Source: Planctomycetota bacterium
Lineage (GTDB): Bacteria; Planctomycetota; Phycisphaerae; Phycisphaerales; SM1A02
Direction: 5' to 3'
Assembly: GCA_003671065.1 (NCBI GenBank)
Contig: QWPU01000135.1
Coordinates: 1 to 8,160 of the forward strand
Length of the DNA: 8,160 bases
Shown here: in pieces, positions 1 through 5,675 of the stretch
Numbering within the stretch: the first letter of the stretch is position 1
Layout: each line of letters opens with the position of its first letter
The notes under the pieces: model-generated
Seen by the model: the letters and a program-made list of their open reading frames with translations, nothing else
Told to the model about the DNA's origin: nothing
Databases searched by the model: none
Position numbers and translations under genes: made by a program

Positions 1-904
1 CGAAGCCGGTCCATTCTTCGCTGTCAATGCCGACCGCCTTGAACACATTCGGATCGACCATGCCACAGCCGCCGAGTTCAATCCATTTCCATTCAGGCTT
101 GCCGTTCTTCATGATCTTCATCTTCATATCGAGCTCGGCACTGGGTTCAGTGAAGGGGAAGAAGCTCGGGCGTAAGCGGATCTCGGCTTCAGGACCGAAG
201 AACGCTTTCGCAAATTGAACGAGCGTGGTCTTGAGATCAACCATCGAGACATTGCGATCAATGTAGAGACCTTCAACCTGATGGAACATCGAGTAGTGCG
301 TGGCATCGTGGGCATCAGGGCGATAGACCCGACCGATGGCGCAAATCTTCAGCGGCGGCTTCATGGTTTCCATCGCGCGAATCTGCACGGTTGAAGTCTG
401 CGTGCGCAGCAACAACTTGCCCGCGACTGCGCCGCCAAGGAAGAAGTTGTCAGCGTGACCGCGCGCAGGATGGCTGTCAGGAATATTGAGCGCGTTGAAG
501 TTGTGCCACTCGTCTTCGAGCTCGGGTCCGTCTGCGACGGTGAAACCCATGCGTCCGAGTACATCAACAATCTCGTCAATAGTTTTCGTAATCACATGAC
601 GCGCGCCTTCAGCCATCGCAAGGCCTGGCTCCGTCACATCAACGAGCGGTCCAACGTGCGTGCTCTGCGCTGCATCCTTCTTGGCATTGAACGCGCCTTC
701 GATCGCAGCCTTCACCTCATTCAACCGCTTGCCGACCGCAGGCTTCTCGTCCTTTGAGACATTCTTGAGCCCGTTCATGGCCTCACGCAAGCGACCAGAG
801 CTGCCAAGCCAACGCACACGAAAGGCCTCAAACGCCGCAGCATCGCTCGCTGAAATGAGTTCAGTCAGCGCGTCGCGTTCCATCGCATCAAGATCAGCAA
901 GCAT
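1..904 (-). CDS. pheS: Phenylalanine-tRNA ligase alpha subunit, 3' end cut by window edge
   Basis: Catalytic subunit of the (alpha-beta)2 enzyme that charges tRNA-Phe with phenylalanine in the cytoplasm. The frame reads 301 codons from ATG at 904 to the left edge without a stop; about 40 C-terminal residues are missing relative to the family. Residues 1-80 are the charged helical N-terminal arm that binds tRNA. The class II synthetase core starts near residue 100, with HPARGHADNFFL near 145-156, LLLRTQTSTVQIRAM near 164-178, motif 2 GRVYRPD...FHQVEG at 191-212, FPFTEPSAE at 249-257 and GCGMVDPNV at 279-287. Motif 3 would lie just beyond the edge. The frame stays open upstream, with an alternative GTG at 913; ATG 904 is preferred by protein length, but no clear Shine-Dalgarno sequence precedes it. 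A terminator separates it from rplQ, so it is probably its own transcription unit; pheT may follow but is not visible. Confidence 0.96.
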   Translation of the reverse strand, partial: MLADLDAMERDALTELISASDAAAFEAFRVRWLGSSGRLREAMNGLKNVSKDEKPAVGKRLNEVKAAIEGAFNAKKDAAQSTHVGPLVDVTEPGLAMAEGARHVITKTIDEIVDVLGRMGFTVADGPELEDEWHNFNALNIPDSHPARGHADNFFLGGAVAGKLLLRTQTSTVQIRAMETMKPPLKICAIGRVYRPDAHDATHYSMFHQVEGLYIDRNVSMVDLKTTLVQFAKAFFGPEAEIRLRPSFFPFTEPSAELDMKMKIMKNGKPEWKWIELGGCGMVDPNVFKAVGIDSEEWTGF

Positions 905-993
905 GGATGACACTCTACTCGCTCTACAACGCGACTGCCCTTCATCGCACGCGCCTTCAATGACTGCGTGATGAGTGCTCGATGACGGCCCCG

Positions 994-1042
994 AAAAACA
1001 CCGCTGTCCCCAACGAGCCGTGGTGCTCAGAGGGGACAGCGG
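994..1042 (-). terminator. Rho-independent terminator after rplQ
   Basis: Read on the minus strand, an 11-bp perfect stem (CCGCTGTCCCC at 1042-1032 pairing with GGGGACAGCGG at 1011-1001) is followed after two bases by TTTTT at 998-994. The 20-nt loop can form a further 4-bp GAGC/GCTC stem (1015-1018 with 1025-1028). The stem begins 33 nt after the rplQ stop codon. This is the classic shape of an intrinsic terminator and marks the end of the ribosomal operon before pheS. On the plus strand the stem is not followed by a T run. Confidence 0.88.
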
Positions 1043-1075
1043 ATGATTCAGACGCGCAACGCGCGGATTGATTAC

Positions 1076-1711
1076 TTAGGCTGACGCTTCGCTGCTTGGC
1101 TCAGTGCTTGCAGCAGGAGCTGCCGCCGCGCTCGCGCTCTTCTTGCGAAGCTCTGACGCGTAGGCAGTACGCTTGTCTGCCGTGCGACGACGATTCGAAC
1201 GACGACCGCTCACTTGCGGGCCGTCTTCCTTACCGACGAGTTGCAGGATGCAGAGATTCGTCTGATCACCAACGCGACGCTTGTCGAGCTTGATGATGCG
1301 GGTGTAGCCACCTGGACGATCCGCGTACAACGGAGCGACCTTGGTCATGATGTGATGCACCAGACGCGGAGCTGCGCGGAGTTCACCGTAGCGATTGAAT
1401 TCGATCGTGCTCGCCGCTGGGAGTTCCCAGAGGTCGTGCGCGTTCTTCTTCGCGTCCTTGGTGTTCGGATCGGCAACCCACGCGAAGGCCGCGCGGTCGT
1501 TGATGCGTGACTCGATGACGCGTCGAGCGGCGAGGCCACCACGCTTTGCCATCGTGATCATCTTCTCGACGAAAGGCTGCACTGCGTGCGCCTTTGGAAT
1601 GGTGGTTTCGATCTGCCCGTGCTCGAAGAGTCCTGCCGCGAGGTTGCGAAGCATCGCGCGACGGTGGTCTTCTTTCAAGCAGAGTTGTTTGCCCATTACT
1701 CGGTGGCGCAT
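1076..1711 (-). CDS. rplQ: 50S ribosomal protein L17, long form
   Basis: Large-subunit protein near the exit of the peptide tunnel; last gene of the alpha operon. The 211-residue product opens with the family signature MRHRVMGKQL, followed by HRRAMLRNLAAGLFEHGQI (16-34) and IPKAHAVQPFVEKMITMAKRG (38-58), and keeps the second conserved block around ADRPGGYTRIIKL at 130-142. It is much longer than E. coli L17 (127 residues). About 40 residues (roughly 74-116, containing DPNTKDAKKNAHDLWELP) are inserted between the two conserved blocks, and a tail of about 45 residues follows the core: first Arg-rich (170-181), then Ala/Ser-rich (192-211). The start is supported by AGGAA six bases before ATG. 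It lies 147 nt after rpoA, with hairpins in that spacer, and a terminator follows it. Confidence 0.96.
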   Translation of the reverse strand: MRHRVMGKQLCLKEDHRRAMLRNLAAGLFEHGQIETTIPKAHAVQPFVEKMITMAKRGGLAARRVIESRINDRAAFAWVADPNTKDAKKNAHDLWELPAASTIEFNRYGELRAAPRLVHHIMTKVAPLYADRPGGYTRIIKLDKRRVGDQTNLCILQLVGKEDGPQVSGRRSNRRRTADKRTAYASELRKKSASAAAAPAASTEPSSEASA

Positions 1712-1737
1712 AGCAAGTTCCTATTCAGTTCGGTTCA

Positions 1738-1770
1738 TGTGCGACTCATGTGTAGTACATGTGCCGCACA
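1738..1770 (-). other. Inverted repeat (hairpin) in the rplQ leader
   Basis: Outer arms TGTGCG (1738-1743) and CGCACA (1765-1770) and inner arms CATGT (1747-1751) and ACATG (1757-1761) form 6 bp plus 5 bp, separated by a 3x3 internal loop with a 5-nt apical loop. It ends 27 nt before the rplQ ATG. No T run follows in the direction of transcription, so it is not an intrinsic terminator. A role in rplQ translation or mRNA processing is possible but unproven. Confidence 0.45.
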
Positions 1771-1789
1771 GTTTCTCTGTTCATTCAGC

Positions 1790-1814
1790 GTGACTCAGTA
1801 CGACTCTGAATCAC
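1790..1814 (-). other. Second hairpin in the rplQ leader
   Basis: In the minus-strand RNA, GTGATTCAG (1814-1806) pairs with CTGAGTCAC (1798-1790): nine pairs including one G-U, around a 7-nt loop. It lies between the rpoA stop and the 1738-1770 hairpin, with no T tract after it. It is a structural element of unknown role. Confidence 0.45.
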
Positions 1815-1830
1815 ACGCTTACACACACAA

Positions 1831-1865
1831 TCAGCCATCAGTCATCAGCCATCAGCCATCAACCA
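1831..1865 (-). repeat. Five 7-nt tandem repeats covering the rpoA stop codon
   Basis: On the plus strand the units are TCAGCCA, TCAGTCA, TCAGCCA, TCAGCCA and TCAACCA, at 1831, 1838, 1845, 1852 and 1859. On the coding (minus) strand each unit ends in TGA. The first TGA met (1861-1859) is the rpoA stop. Because 7 is 1 modulo 3, the next ones (1854-1852, 1847-1845) fall in the other two frames, so all three frames close within 17 nt. Confidence 0.85.
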
Positions 1866-2854
1866 AGAATGCCGTCTGGCACTGGGTAACCCAAGTGCAG
1901 ACCCATCTTCTCGAGCTCTGACTTCACTTCACGAAGCGATGTCTTGCCGAAGCTGCGCACGCCGAGGAGTTCATCCTCACTGCGCTGCACGAGCTCTCCG
2001 ACCGAACGAATCTTCGCTGTTTCCAAGCAGTTCGATGCACGAACGCTGAGCTCAAGCTCAGTGACAGGCATGCGAAGCTTGCGGATGATTTCATCGTCTT
2101 GCTCGTTGGCCGCAGCGACTTCATCGCTCACGAGGCCATCGCCGATTTCATCGAACTGGACGAACGGATTGAGATGCTTACGAAGAATCTTCGCAGCCTC
2201 GACGAGCGCCATATCTGGCGTGATCGTTCCGTTGGTCCACACATCGAGGACGAGCTTCTGGAAGTTCGTCTGCTGGCCGACGCGCGTATCTTCGGTCGCG
2301 AAGCGCACGCGCTGCACGGGCGAGAAGATCGCATCGATCAGAATTTCACCGATGACTTGATCGCCGCTGCGTGCAATCTGCTCGGAGGCTGGCATGTAGC
2401 CGCGCCCCTTCTCAACGGTGAACTCAATATCGAAATCGATCTTGTCGGTGAGCGTCGCGATGACCTTGTCGGGATTGATGATCGCAATCGATGCATCGCA
2501 CTCGATGAGTTCCGCAGTCACATCGCCAGGACCTTCAGCGGAGAGGCGCATGGTGCGCGGACCATCGCCGTCCATCGCAACAACGATGCCCTTGATGTTC
2601 AGGATGATGTCGACGACATCCTCAAGCACACCTGGAATCGTGGAGAATTCATGGTTGACACCCTTGATCTTGACCTTCGTGATCGCTGCACCCTCAATGG
2701 CTGAGAGGAGGACGCGACGAAGGCTGTTGCCAACGGTGGTACCGAAGCCTGGCTCGAACGGCTCGGCGGTGAAGCGCGAGAAAGTTGCGGTGCGGCTCTT
2801 TTGTTCAGGGATGACGTTTGCGGGAAGGTCGAGCCCGCGCCAGCGAAGATGCAT
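1859..2854 (-). CDS. rpoA: DNA-directed RNA polymerase subunit alpha
   Basis: Alpha subunit: its dimer nucleates RNA polymerase assembly, and its C-terminal domain contacts UP elements and activators. The product is 331 residues, close to the E. coli length (329). The N-terminal domain carries FEPGFGTTVGNSLRRVLLS (33-51), the dimerisation and beta-contact signature, and HEFSTIPGVLEDVVDIILN (68-86). An acidic linker (about 235-256) leads to the C-terminal domain with LELSVRASNCLETAKI (267-282) and GVRSFGKTSLREVKSEL (298-314). R272, N275 and G303 match E. coli DNA-contacting R265, N268 and G296; the K298 equivalent is Thr305. ATG 2854 was chosen because it gives the family length and has AGGAG five bases upstream. 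The frame is open back to 3031, but that 59-residue extension is unlike any alpha N-terminus. S4 (rpsD), which in E. coli precedes rpoA, is absent here. Confidence 0.98.
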   Translation of the reverse strand: MHLRWRGLDLPANVIPEQKSRTATFSRFTAEPFEPGFGTTVGNSLRRVLLSAIEGAAITKVKIKGVNHEFSTIPGVLEDVVDIILNIKGIVVAMDGDGPRTMRLSAEGPGDVTAELIECDASIAIINPDKVIATLTDKIDFDIEFTVEKGRGYMPASEQIARSGDQVIGEILIDAIFSPVQRVRFATEDTRVGQQTNFQKLVLDVWTNGTITPDMALVEAAKILRKHLNPFVQFDEIGDGLVSDEVAAANEQDDEIIRKLRMPVTELELSVRASNCLETAKIRSVGELVQRSEDELLGVRSFGKTSLREVKSELEKMGLHLGYPVPDGILG

Positions 2855-2859
2855 AATTA

Positions 2860-2864
2860 CTCCT
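2860..2864 (-). promoter_or_regulatory. Ribosome binding site deciding the rpoA start
   Basis: AGGAG on the minus strand, five bases before ATG 2854. It fixes the start against the in-frame upstream ATG at 3031, which would add 59 non-conserved residues. A small inverted repeat, GTCTC/GAGAC with a 4-nt loop (2869-2882), lies just upstream and could influence access to the site. Confidence 0.8.
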
Positions 2865-2900
2865 AAGTGTCTCGAGTGAGACGTCCGACAGGTTCGAGCC

Positions 2901-2916
2901 TCAAGCACCTGCTTGA
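2901..2916 (-). other. Perfect inverted repeat in the rpoA leader
   Basis: TCAAGCA and TGCTTGA flank a CC centre (plus strand), giving a 7-bp inverted repeat with a 2-nt spacer. As RNA it would be a 6-bp stem with a 4-nt loop. It lies midway in the 208-nt rpsK-rpoA spacer. It could be an operator-like dyad or an RNA hairpin; its role is unknown. Confidence 0.4.
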
Positions 2917-3003
2917 AACTCCTTGTAGTACTCCGACGCAGCTTCGGGAAAGTCGCTCCTGTCGGCGAGCGGTTGCCCTTCTGTGTGTCGGTTTCAGTTG
3001 AAT

Positions 3004-3033
3004 TCGTGCTGTGCGATTTCTCGCAGAGCACGA
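3004..3033 (-). other. Long GAAA-tetraloop hairpin in the rpsK-rpoA spacer
   Basis: On the minus strand CGTGCTCTGCGA (3032-3021) and TCGCACAGCACG (3016-3005) pair over 12 positions with a single C-C mismatch, plus one outer T-A pair, and close on GAAA, a GNRA-type tetraloop. It begins 29 nt after the rpsK stop and lies 149 nt before the rpoA start. No T run follows, so it is not a standard terminator. It could be an RNA-processing or stability element, or a protein-binding leader structure. Confidence 0.65.
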
Positions 3034-3062
3034 GGTGGTTCAGAAAAACTCAAAACTTCGCG

Positions 3063-3464
3063 TTAGACGCGACGCTTCTTGGGTGGACGGCAGCCATTGA
3101 AAGGAATCGGAGTGTGATCTTCGACCGCAGTCACGCGGAGGCCGTTGGCCTGAAGCGCGGTGATTGCGTTCTCGCGACCAGGTCCTGGACCCTTCACGCG
3201 CACTTCGACTTCCTTGAGTCCGACGCGCTTGGCCTTACCCACAGCCTTCTCCGACGCGCGGCTAGCCGCGAATGGAGTCGACTTGCGAGCGCCCTTGAAA
3301 CCGACGGTGCCCGCCGAGTCCCAAGCGATCGTCTCGCCATTCACATCGGTGATCGTGACAATCGTGTTGTTGAAGGTTGCGTGCACGTGCACGATGCCGC
3401 GAAGAACGTTCTTGCGAACTTTCTTCTTGCTTGATGATGATGAGGCCGGTGTTGGCGTGTTCAT
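3063..3464 (-). CDS. rpsK: 30S ribosomal protein S11
   Basis: Small-subunit platform protein that lines the E site and contacts 16S rRNA near the Shine-Dalgarno helix. The 133-residue product shows [19 protein letters not shown] (22-40), [13 protein letters not shown] (55-67), [12 protein letters not shown] (88-99) and the highly conserved end [16 protein letters not shown] (118-133). A short Ser/Lys N-terminal stretch (5-17) precedes the fold, as in many S11 proteins. ATG 3464 is supported by protein length; only a weak AAGAGA precedes it. It follows rpsM after 171 nt and is followed by rpoA without rpsD in between. Confidence 0.98.
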   Translation of the reverse strand: MNTPTPASSSSSKKKVRKNVLRGIVHVHATFNNTIVTITDVNGETIAWDSAGTVGFKGARKSTPFAASRASEKAVGKAKRVGLKEVEVRVKGPGPGRENAITALQANGLRVTAVEDHTPIPFNGCRPPKKRRV

Positions 3465-3480
3465 TTGGTGATTCTCTTAA

Positions 3481-3535
3481 TCTGTCATTTTTCCGAGCAG
3501 CGACTTATTTGGCATCCGTTCTGTCATCTGTTCCG
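3481..3535 (-). repeat. Two near-identical copies of a 15-16 nt motif in the rpsK leader
   Basis: On the plus strand TCTGTCATTTTTCCG (3481-3495) and TCTGTCATCTGTTCCG (3520-3535) recur 39 nt apart. A related sequence, TCTGTCTGACTTCCG, lies at 4348-4362 directly upstream of the rpmJ ribosome binding site. On the coding strand the shared form is CGGAA-N4/5-GACAGA. Function unknown; it may be chance. Confidence 0.35.
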
Positions 3536-3538
3536 CGG

Positions 3539-3556
3539 CTGAACTCGGGAGTTCAG
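3539..3556 (-). other. 7-bp hairpin in the rpsK leader
   Basis: CTGAACT (3539-3545) and AGTTCAG (3550-3556) form a perfect 7-bp stem with a 4-nt loop. It sits in the middle of the 171-nt rpsM-rpsK spacer. No T run follows on the minus strand. A second small hairpin, CCGTC/GACGG with a 4-nt loop (3621-3634), begins one base after the rpsM stop. Confidence 0.4.
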
Positions 3557-3635
3557 TCGATGGACAGTGACACATTTCGGCTCAAGCCTGCTCAAGATGA
3601 ATTGCTTGCGTAACTAGCCGCCGTCGCGAGACGGT

Positions 3636-4013
3636 TTAGCTCTTCACGCCCTTCTTACCAGCGACGGTCTTCTTCTTGCCCTTACGGGTGCGCGAATTCG
3701 ATCGCGTGCGCTGACCGTGCGCAGGAAGATTCTTGCGATGGCGATCACCGCGGTAACTCTTGATGTCTTTGAGTCGCTGCACATCCTGTTGGATCTGGCG
3801 ACGCAGCGCACCTTCAACGATGATCTTGGCATCGATCACGGAAGTGATCTGCGCGATCTCGGTTTCCTTGAGTTCGTTGGTACGACGCTCTGGGTCGATG
3901 CCGACTTCACGAAGGATGTCGAGCGCAACCTTTGGACCAATGCCAAAGACATAGCGCAACGAGATGCCGATTTTCTTCTTCTCAGGAATGTCGATACCAG
4001 CGATACGCGGCAT
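3636..4013 (-). CDS. rpsM: 30S ribosomal protein S13
   Basis: Head protein of the small subunit; its C-terminal tail contacts P-site tRNA and its body bridges to the large subunit. The 125-residue product starts MPRIAGIDIPEKKKI and continues SLRYVFGIGPKVALDIL (18-34), the helix-two-turn-helix region. It ends with SYRGDRHRKNLPAHGQRTRSNSRTRKG (86-112) and a Lys-rich tail. Length and motifs are normal for the family; HRKNLPAHG replaces the more usual HRRGLPVRG. The start is supported by GGAG (4023-4020) six bases before ATG, and a 10-bp hairpin lies three bases upstream of that site. In E. coli rpsM is the first gene of the alpha operon, and its leader is the target of S4 repression. Confidence 0.98.
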   Translation of the reverse strand: MPRIAGIDIPEKKKIGISLRYVFGIGPKVALDILREVGIDPERRTNELKETEIAQITSVIDAKIIVEGALRRQIQQDVQRLKDIKSYRGDRHRKNLPAHGQRTRSNSRTRKGKKKTVAGKKGVKS

Positions 4014-4026
4014 TTCAGGCTCCGAT

Positions 4027-4050
4027 GAGTTGCGCAGTGGTGCGCAACTC
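4027..4050 (-). promoter_or_regulatory. 10-bp hairpin directly before the rpsM ribosome binding site
   Basis: GAGTTGCGCA (4027-4036) and TGCGCAACTC (4041-4050) are a perfect 10-bp inverted repeat around a 4-nt loop. In the transcript the stem ends three bases before the GGAG that serves rpsM, so it is well placed to modulate ribosome access. No T run follows. Calling it regulatory is an inference from position and stability. Confidence 0.6.
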
Positions 4051-4051
4051 C

Positions 4052-4084
4052 AGTCAGTAAACGGTCAGTGAATGGTCAGTGAAC
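4052..4084 (-). repeat. Three 11-nt tandem repeats in the rpsM leader
   Basis: Plus-strand units AGTCAGTAAAC (4052), GGTCAGTGAAT (4063) and GGTCAGTGAAC (4074) run head to tail. The last two differ only at the final base. The 11-nt period is close to one helical turn. They lie between two strong hairpins (4027-4050 and 4086-4110). Confidence 0.75.
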
Positions 4085-4085
4085 T

Positions 4086-4110
4086 CGCCTCACACACAAC
4101 TTGTGAGGCG
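4086..4110 (-). other. 9-bp hairpin in the rpmJ-rpsM spacer
   Basis: CGCCTCACA (4086-4094) and TGTGAGGCG (4102-4110) form a perfect 9-bp stem with a 7-nt loop. It lies 108 nt downstream of the rpmJ stop and 73 nt upstream of the rpsM start. No T run follows on the minus strand. It could be an attenuator-like or processing structure; the role is unproven. Confidence 0.55.
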
Positions 4111-4217
4111 CGAAAGAATGTATTTGAACTCCGTCTCAGTCTTGTGCATGCGCGCGATTGCGAACAGTCACTTGACCTGAGGCGGAAGGGGCAATTGTAC
4201 AGAAATTCCCGCCGAAG

Positions 4218-4334
4218 TCAGCCTTGTCGCTGCTTGAGACGAGGATTCTTCTTGTTGATGACGAGACGCTTGCCCTTGCGGACAACGATCTGGCAATCGC
4301 GAGTGCGTCGTTTGATGCTTGAACGAACTTTCAT
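4218..4334 (-). CDS. rpmJ: 50S ribosomal protein L36, zinc-free (C-minus) form
   Basis: Smallest large-subunit protein, binding 23S rRNA. The 38-codon frame runs from ATG 4334 to TGA 4220-4218. Its product starts [10 protein letters not shown] and ends with [12 protein letters not shown], the family's C-terminal hallmark. The classic zinc ribbon uses Cys11, Cys14, Cys27 and His32/33; here only Cys14 remains (Thr11, Asn27, Arg32, Leu33), so zinc cannot be bound. The shape (RDCQIV, then [14 protein letters not shown]) resembles the C-minus L36 of Bacteroidetes and the paralogous YkgM type. The start has a strong AAGGAG eight bases upstream. It lies 120 nt after infA, its usual neighbour. Confidence 0.95.
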   Translation of the reverse strand: MKVRSSIKRRTRDCQIVVRKGKRLVINKKNPRLKQRQG

Positions 4335-4454
4335 AGTGGGTACTCCTTCTGTCTGACTTCCGCGAAGCGCGGGGTGGTCGGTGTTCTCTGTCAGATACTC
4401 AGTCGGTTGAGTCGTTCCTCTCGGAAGTTCTCGGATGTTCTTAGACGGTCACAC

Positions 4455-4670
4455 TCAGAATCGATAGATGATGCGGCCCTTAGTCATGTCGTATGGGCTC
4501 ATCTCAAGAGTCACACGATCGCCAGGGAGGATCTTGATGAAGAACTTGCGCATCTTGCCGCTGACATAGGCGAGGATGACTTGATTGTTCTGCAGACGCA
4601 CTTTGAAGCGCGCGTCTGGCAGTGCTTCGGTGACCTCAGCATCAAGTGTGATTTTGTCTTCCTTGGCCAT
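4455..4670 (-). CDS. infA: Translation initiation factor IF-1
   Basis: Essential factor that occupies the ribosomal A site during initiation and works with IF-2 and IF-3. The 71-residue product has the standard length and is a single OB fold: [24 protein letters not shown] at the start, [21 protein letters not shown] (33-53), and the typical end [15 protein letters not shown]. The ATG lies 12 nt after the map stop codon; the only Shine-Dalgarno-like sequence (TAGGT) overlaps that stop, which suggests translational coupling to map. The order map-infA-rpmJ is common in bacteria. Confidence 0.98.
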   Translation of the reverse strand: MAKEDKITLDAEVTEALPDARFKVRLQNNQVILAYVSGKMRKFFIKILPGDRVTLEMSPYDMTKGRIIYRF

Positions 4671-4682
4671 ATGGAATCGGAC

Positions 4683-5675
4683 CTATCGAACGGTGTGGCT
4701 GGTCAAATGTGTTGGTGAGGTGATTGGTGGAATGTGATCGAAGCCTACACGAGTGAGGACTTCGGCACCATCGCGAGTGATCGCGACGGTGTGTTCGACA
4801 TGGCAGCTTGGCGCGCCTGAGTCAACCATGACGGTCCAACCGTCGCGCGCAATAGTGCACGCAGGTGACTTCATTTCGCCTGACGCACTGCCTGAGGTGT
4901 GACGGATTGGTGCTTCAAGCACGAGCATCGGCTCGATGGCGAGCACCATGCCTGGACGAAGCGTGAAGTCGCCGCTTGCGCTGAAACTGCGCGAGACGCT
5001 ACACGGAACCTGCGGCGCTTCGTGCAGCGTGCGGCCGATGCCGTGGCCAACGAAATCTGTGGCGATCGAGAAGCCCGCGTTCTGCGCGATGGCTTCGACT
5101 TCGCTCGCGATGGAACTCCAGCGTCGACCTGGCACTGCCGCGCGAATGGCGCTGGAAAGCATGAGCTCCGCGCATGCGAGCATGGCGCTTGAGTCGTGAC
5201 TCACATCGCCGACGCAGATCGTCGTCGCACTGTCAGCGCACCAACCATTGAGGCGAGCGCCAACATCAATCGATACAAGATCACCGTTGCAAATGACGCG
5301 TCCACTCGGCACGCCATGAACCAACTCATCGTTCACGCTAATGCATGTTGCGGCCGGAAACGCAGGATGATTCGACTTGACACCGCGGTATCCGATGAAG
5401 ATGGGCTCTCCACCAGCGAGCGTGATGGCGGTGTGCGCGGCGCGATCGATGTCGGCGGTTGTCGCCCCGATGACGCACGCTTTCTTCGCGGCTTCAAGCG
5501 CGCTCGCAACGAGCGCACCAGCTGCACGGATCGAATCGATTTCACTGTCGCAGCGCAACTCGATATGCCCACCGAGACCACTGTGGCCCGCACGCGGACT
5601 ACGCGCAGAGGATCGCTGCGATTGAGGTCGCATGGTGCGCGGCGAAGATGCAGTGGTCAGGCCAGCAGACATCAT
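4683..5675 (-). CDS. map: Methionine aminopeptidase, type I, with N-terminal extension
   Basis: Removes the initiator methionine from nascent proteins at the ribosome; a dinuclear metal hydrolase of the pita-bread fold. All five metal ligands are visible: Asp137 in SIDVGA, Asp148 in CADSA, His211 in GHGIG, Glu248 in LAIEPM and Glu294 in VEHTV. The substrate histidines are His120 in NDELVHGVP and His218 in RTLHEAPQV. The core begins near IELRCDSEIDSIRAAG (38-53), so about 37 Ser/Arg-rich residues precede it. The product is 330 residues against about 250-265 for compact type I enzymes; a small insert (about 255-272) and a C-terminal tail account for the rest. ATG 5675 follows the secY TGA with no gap, preceded by AAGG inside secY; a second ATG follows at once, and Met15 (5633) is an alternative. 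Adk, often between secY and map, is absent. Confidence 0.97.
   Translation of the reverse strand: MMSAGLTTASSPRTMRPQSQRSSARSPRAGHSGLGGHIELRCDSEIDSIRAAGALVASALEAAKKACVIGATTADIDRAAHTAITLAGGEPIFIGYRGVKSNHPAFPAATCISVNDELVHGVPSGRVICNGDLVSIDVGARLNGWCADSATTICVGDVSHDSSAMLACAELMLSSAIRAAVPGRRWSSIASEVEAIAQNAGFSIATDFVGHGIGRTLHEAPQVPCSVSRSFSASGDFTLRPGMVLAIEPMLVLEAPIRHTSGSASGEMKSPACTIARDGWTVMVDSGAPSCHVEHTVAITRDGAEVLTRVGFDHIPPITSPTHLTSHTVR

Noticed and set aside
905..994. pheS promoter
   Set aside because: A promoter is expected after the terminator, but no paired -35/-10 hexamers could be identified; a TTGAAG lacks a matching -10.
1738..1814. rplQ leader hairpins as a terminator between rpoA and rplQ
   Set aside because: Neither stem is followed by a T run on the minus strand, and rplQ belongs to the operon in most bacteria.
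1831..1865. Tandem repeats here and at 7208-7246 as a CRISPR array
   Set aside because: Units of 7 and 13 nt run directly head to tail without spacers, which does not fit a CRISPR layout.
1395..1921. Plus-strand open frames across rplQ and its leader
   Set aside because: They overlap L17 on the other strand and run through the tandem repeats; no family resemblance.
2099..2704. 201-codon plus-strand open frame inside rpoA
   Set aside because: Antisense shadow of the alpha coding frame; no recognisable domain.
2855..3031. N-terminal extension of rpoA to ATG 3031
   Set aside because: The 59 added residues do not resemble any alpha subunit, the extension contains the hairpin region, and a good AGGAG precedes the internal ATG that gives the normal family length.
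4100..4180. Possible internal promoter before rpsM (a TACATT-like -10 near 4122)
   Set aside because: No acceptable -35 hexamer at 16-18 bp on the minus strand; the match is no better than chance.
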